A stretch of DNA of 64,000 nt. Origin: Scortum barcoo (Eukaryota > Chordata > Actinopteri > Centrarchiformes > Terapontidae). The notes beneath the pieces were generated by a model that had not been told where the DNA came from, searched no databases, and worked only from the letters and a program-made list of their open reading frames with translations. The DNA is taken from the NCBI GenBank assembly GCA_023238725.1, contig CM041541.1, forward strand, positions 6,172,884 to 6,236,883, written 5' to 3'. The translations under genes were made by a program, and so were the position numbers. How positions within the stretch are numbered: position 1 is the stretch's first letter; each line of letters opens with the position of its first letter. Of this stretch, positions 61,881-64,000 are shown one piece after another.

Positions 61881-63882
61881 AATATAATACAAAGGTTGTC
61901 TCTTTTGCATGTCAGGCACCAACTCACCTGCAGCTTTTTATCTACATCTCCATCCGTGTGATTAGTATAGATTTAATAAGTGGAGTAGACATGATAGCTT
62001 TATTTAGATTTCATACATCTTTGGTAACATATTCAGGTCGACGTGACTGACTTTAGTGCTGAAACACTTTGCTAAGTCGACATTTAGCTCATTGGTAACC
62101 AACAAATCACTGAAGTTATTCACCAAGCAAACATAAAAAAGAAAAGTAGCTGGTTTCACTGTCCGAAATATGAAGATTTGCTGATTTTCTCTGGTTTATA
62201 TGGTTGTAAATTAAATATCTAGTGACTGCTCTGTAACCAAAATAAGCAACTTGTATCTGTCACTTTGGACATTTTTCATATTTTTGAATGACATTTTGTA
62301 GACTAATTGATTAATCAAAAATAAAAAAGATGTGATCATGAGTTGCACCCTTAACTCACGTCTTGACAAATGAAAACAAGACTAAGAGTTTCTAACCATG
62401 CTAGTAGCTTTTTTAGGCTGCATAATTTTTTTACTAGATCCATTACTAATCTTTTTTTTTTTTTTACTTTTTTTAACTTTAAGATAATCTAAACAGTAAC
62501 AAATATAATCTTTGGCAGAGTTTACAGATATGCTACAGAAAACACTGCAGTAGTAATTATGGTTTCCTCTTTATGCATATAATATATTAATGAATTGCTC
62601 TTAAGAAATGTCGATGTCAGAATGACGCTGGTTAACCTGCGTACATACTTTAAACTCACCGTCTTTGTTGGTCACTGCTGATGCTGCCTACCAAGTGATC
62701 TGGTTAAGTAGTAAGGAGCCACGAGCGACTGTTGTCTCAGATTTTGTTTTATGGGCAGTGTTGATGCTGGAAACAGGATTTCCTTCCCAACAATTAATAT
62801 TCATATTTATCTTTATTTTTCAATCTGCAATAATCACTGATAAATAATGGGATCTGAAGTGTCATCCTTTGTAATACACTATCTCAGATCAGAGGCAGTC
62901 CATATTGTTGGCATCTGACTGTCGTGACAGTGAAAACCTCACATCTCCACAGAAGGATTTAATTCTCCTTCCTCGGTTCAGACAGCTTTTATATCCACTG
63001 ATGATCTGAAAAAAATGTCGTCACAAAGCTGAAAACAGACCTGTGTTCTTGTTTTTTGTTCACATTTTGGAGATAACTCGAAAATACCAGGTATTACACA
63101 ATATTATTAACATTATTAATTGTTCTTACAAACAGCTTAAAAACATGGGAATGGCATTGAGGAGTGTGTATCCCACTGTAGCTCGATATATTCCCTGTGG
63201 TGTATTTAACCTAATTTCTGCTTCTTGGTCAGGCAGAGTTCTATACTAACTGATTGAGTTTCCCTCCAGCTGCATGTTATGTAGGCCACAAACACTTTGC
63301 TGGTTTATGTAGCTGAACCTGAAGCCTTTGAGAGTGATTGATAATAGCCAGTCAAATTTTACAATTGTTGATTTGGTTGGAGTGTTATCAACCGGTCGTA
63401 TCGTCACAGCCAGGCAGGCTTACACTAATCTCAGGACTGTAAACCTTTTATCAGGCTTTTTTCTGCACTTTTCTTTCATTATTTCCTCTTGTATATTTCT
63501 GCCATTTATGTGCCTTGCATTCATGTGTACCACTTCAGACTTATTTGTTTTTATCTTCTTTTATTGTAAGGCGTATTTCAGAAGTGCCCCTGCGGTGCAG
63601 AGATTTGTTTAATACCAAGGTTTTTTTGTGCGCGAGATTATGTGTGTGTGCGTGTGCTGTAAAATAGCAATTGAGGTCACTTTAGTTCTCAGAGAAAGAC
63701 TGAGCTTTACTAAGACATCACATCAGTTCAGCAAAAATGAACTTGAGCGTAGATGGATGGTTTGGGAGGCCGGCGCAATCACGGCTTGTTTTTTGGCAAT
63801 TTAGAGCCGTATGAGAAAACATCCAAGGGTAGTCAGTGTGCTGCGACGCTCACTATTTCATTCTGTGTGTGTGTGTTTCCAG

Positions 63883-64000
63883 CTAAATGAGATGATCCGC
63901 GCTCCGGTGGAAGGGGATTTCTGGCAGGTGGACCACATCCGGCCGGTCTACAGCGGAGGAGGACAGTGCTCTCTGGACAACCTGCAGACGCTCTGCACCG
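63883..64000 (+). CDS. zranb3: zranb3 exon (cut by window edge): HNH nuclease motif
   Basis: The exon starts after GTGTTTCCAG in phase 0 and runs 39 codons plus one base to the window end, residues 965-1003. It reads LNEMIRAPVEGDFWQVDHIR, then PVYSGGGQCSLDNLQTLCT. The Asp-His pair (63931-63936) is the first part of the HNH metal-binding catalytic site, and the Asn of LDNLQTLC is its middle residue. The closing His (in the CHKERT segment of other ZRANB3 proteins) lies outside. In known ZRANB3 this domain nicks the leading-strand side of forks in an ATP-dependent way. Key residues visible here are intact. Confidence 0.96.

Larger units (their letters stand above)
60478..63882 (+). other. Intron (3.4 kb)
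   Basis: It is rich in simple repeats: CA runs (60812-60836, 60991-61014), a C run at 60965-60974, a TG-rich stretch (61160-61420), and a long AT/GATA array (61693-61880). A T run lies at 62452-62465. No exon is recognised. It ends in TGTGTGTGTGTGTTTCCAG. Confidence 0.82.

Noticed and set aside
61128..61922. Long minus-strand open frame of 264 codons
   Set aside because: Much of its N-terminal half translates the AT/GATA array into Ile-Tyr and the rest translates CA/TG-rich intron; there is no domain or codon structure.

Overview
The window is vertebrate nuclear DNA, most likely from a percomorph teleost. It has GC-rich exons with GT-AG splice sites set in long AT-rich introns, many CA/TG microsatellites, and a Rex3-type (RTE clade) retrotransposon of the kind found in fish. 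No bacterial, viral or organellar gene was seen, and there is no operon-like layout.

One plus-strand gene fills the whole window: zranb3, the annealing helicase / structure-specific endonuclease of the SNF2 (HARP/SMARCAL1-like) family. Seventeen coding exons can be placed to the base between 1821 and the right edge. They join into one continuous frame of 1003 complete codons with consistent splice phases. In order they encode the DESH helicase motif II and the rest of the SNF2 core (1821-20046), a PCNA-binding PIP box and an NZF (RanBP2-type) ubiquitin-binding zinc finger (21289-21769), an acidic linker (28121-28414), the HARP-like substrate-recognition region (36792-48866), a second linker and Cys-rich finger (55178-60477), and the HNH nuclease motif (63883-64000). 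The gene is cut at both ends. The promoter, the start codon and the Walker A exons lie left of base 1. The end of the HNH domain, the expected C-terminal APIM motif and the 3'UTR lie right of base 64000.

The introns (about 0.5 to 8.4 kb) hold the rest. Intron 28415-36791 has a near-full-length antisense Rex3 element (31052-34452) flanked by a perfect 13-bp target-site duplication, with several frame breaks, and a 160-bp ATCT tetranucleotide array. Four copies of one unnamed repeat family, two in each orientation, can be aligned by eye near 1.1, 3.8, 12.3 and 46.5 kb. Also present are a decayed tRNA-derived SINE (7.3-7.8 kb), a percomorph-type non-autonomous element (52.6-53.0 kb), another dispersed pair (51.5 and 58.0 kb), a local diverged duplication (22.8-23.7 kb), and long AT/GATA and TG arrays. 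Several TG arrays lie directly against 3' splice sites.

Functionally the window describes one polypeptide. The motor rewinds or remodels stalled forks, the PIP box and NZF bring it to ubiquitinated PCNA, the substrate-recognition region binds branched DNA, and the HNH domain nicks it. I found no convincing undescribed system. The best leads are a candidate SUMO-interacting motif in the linker exon, UG-repeat-loaded splice acceptors, an FCS-like Cys finger, and an unexplained coding-like patch near 14.5 kb.
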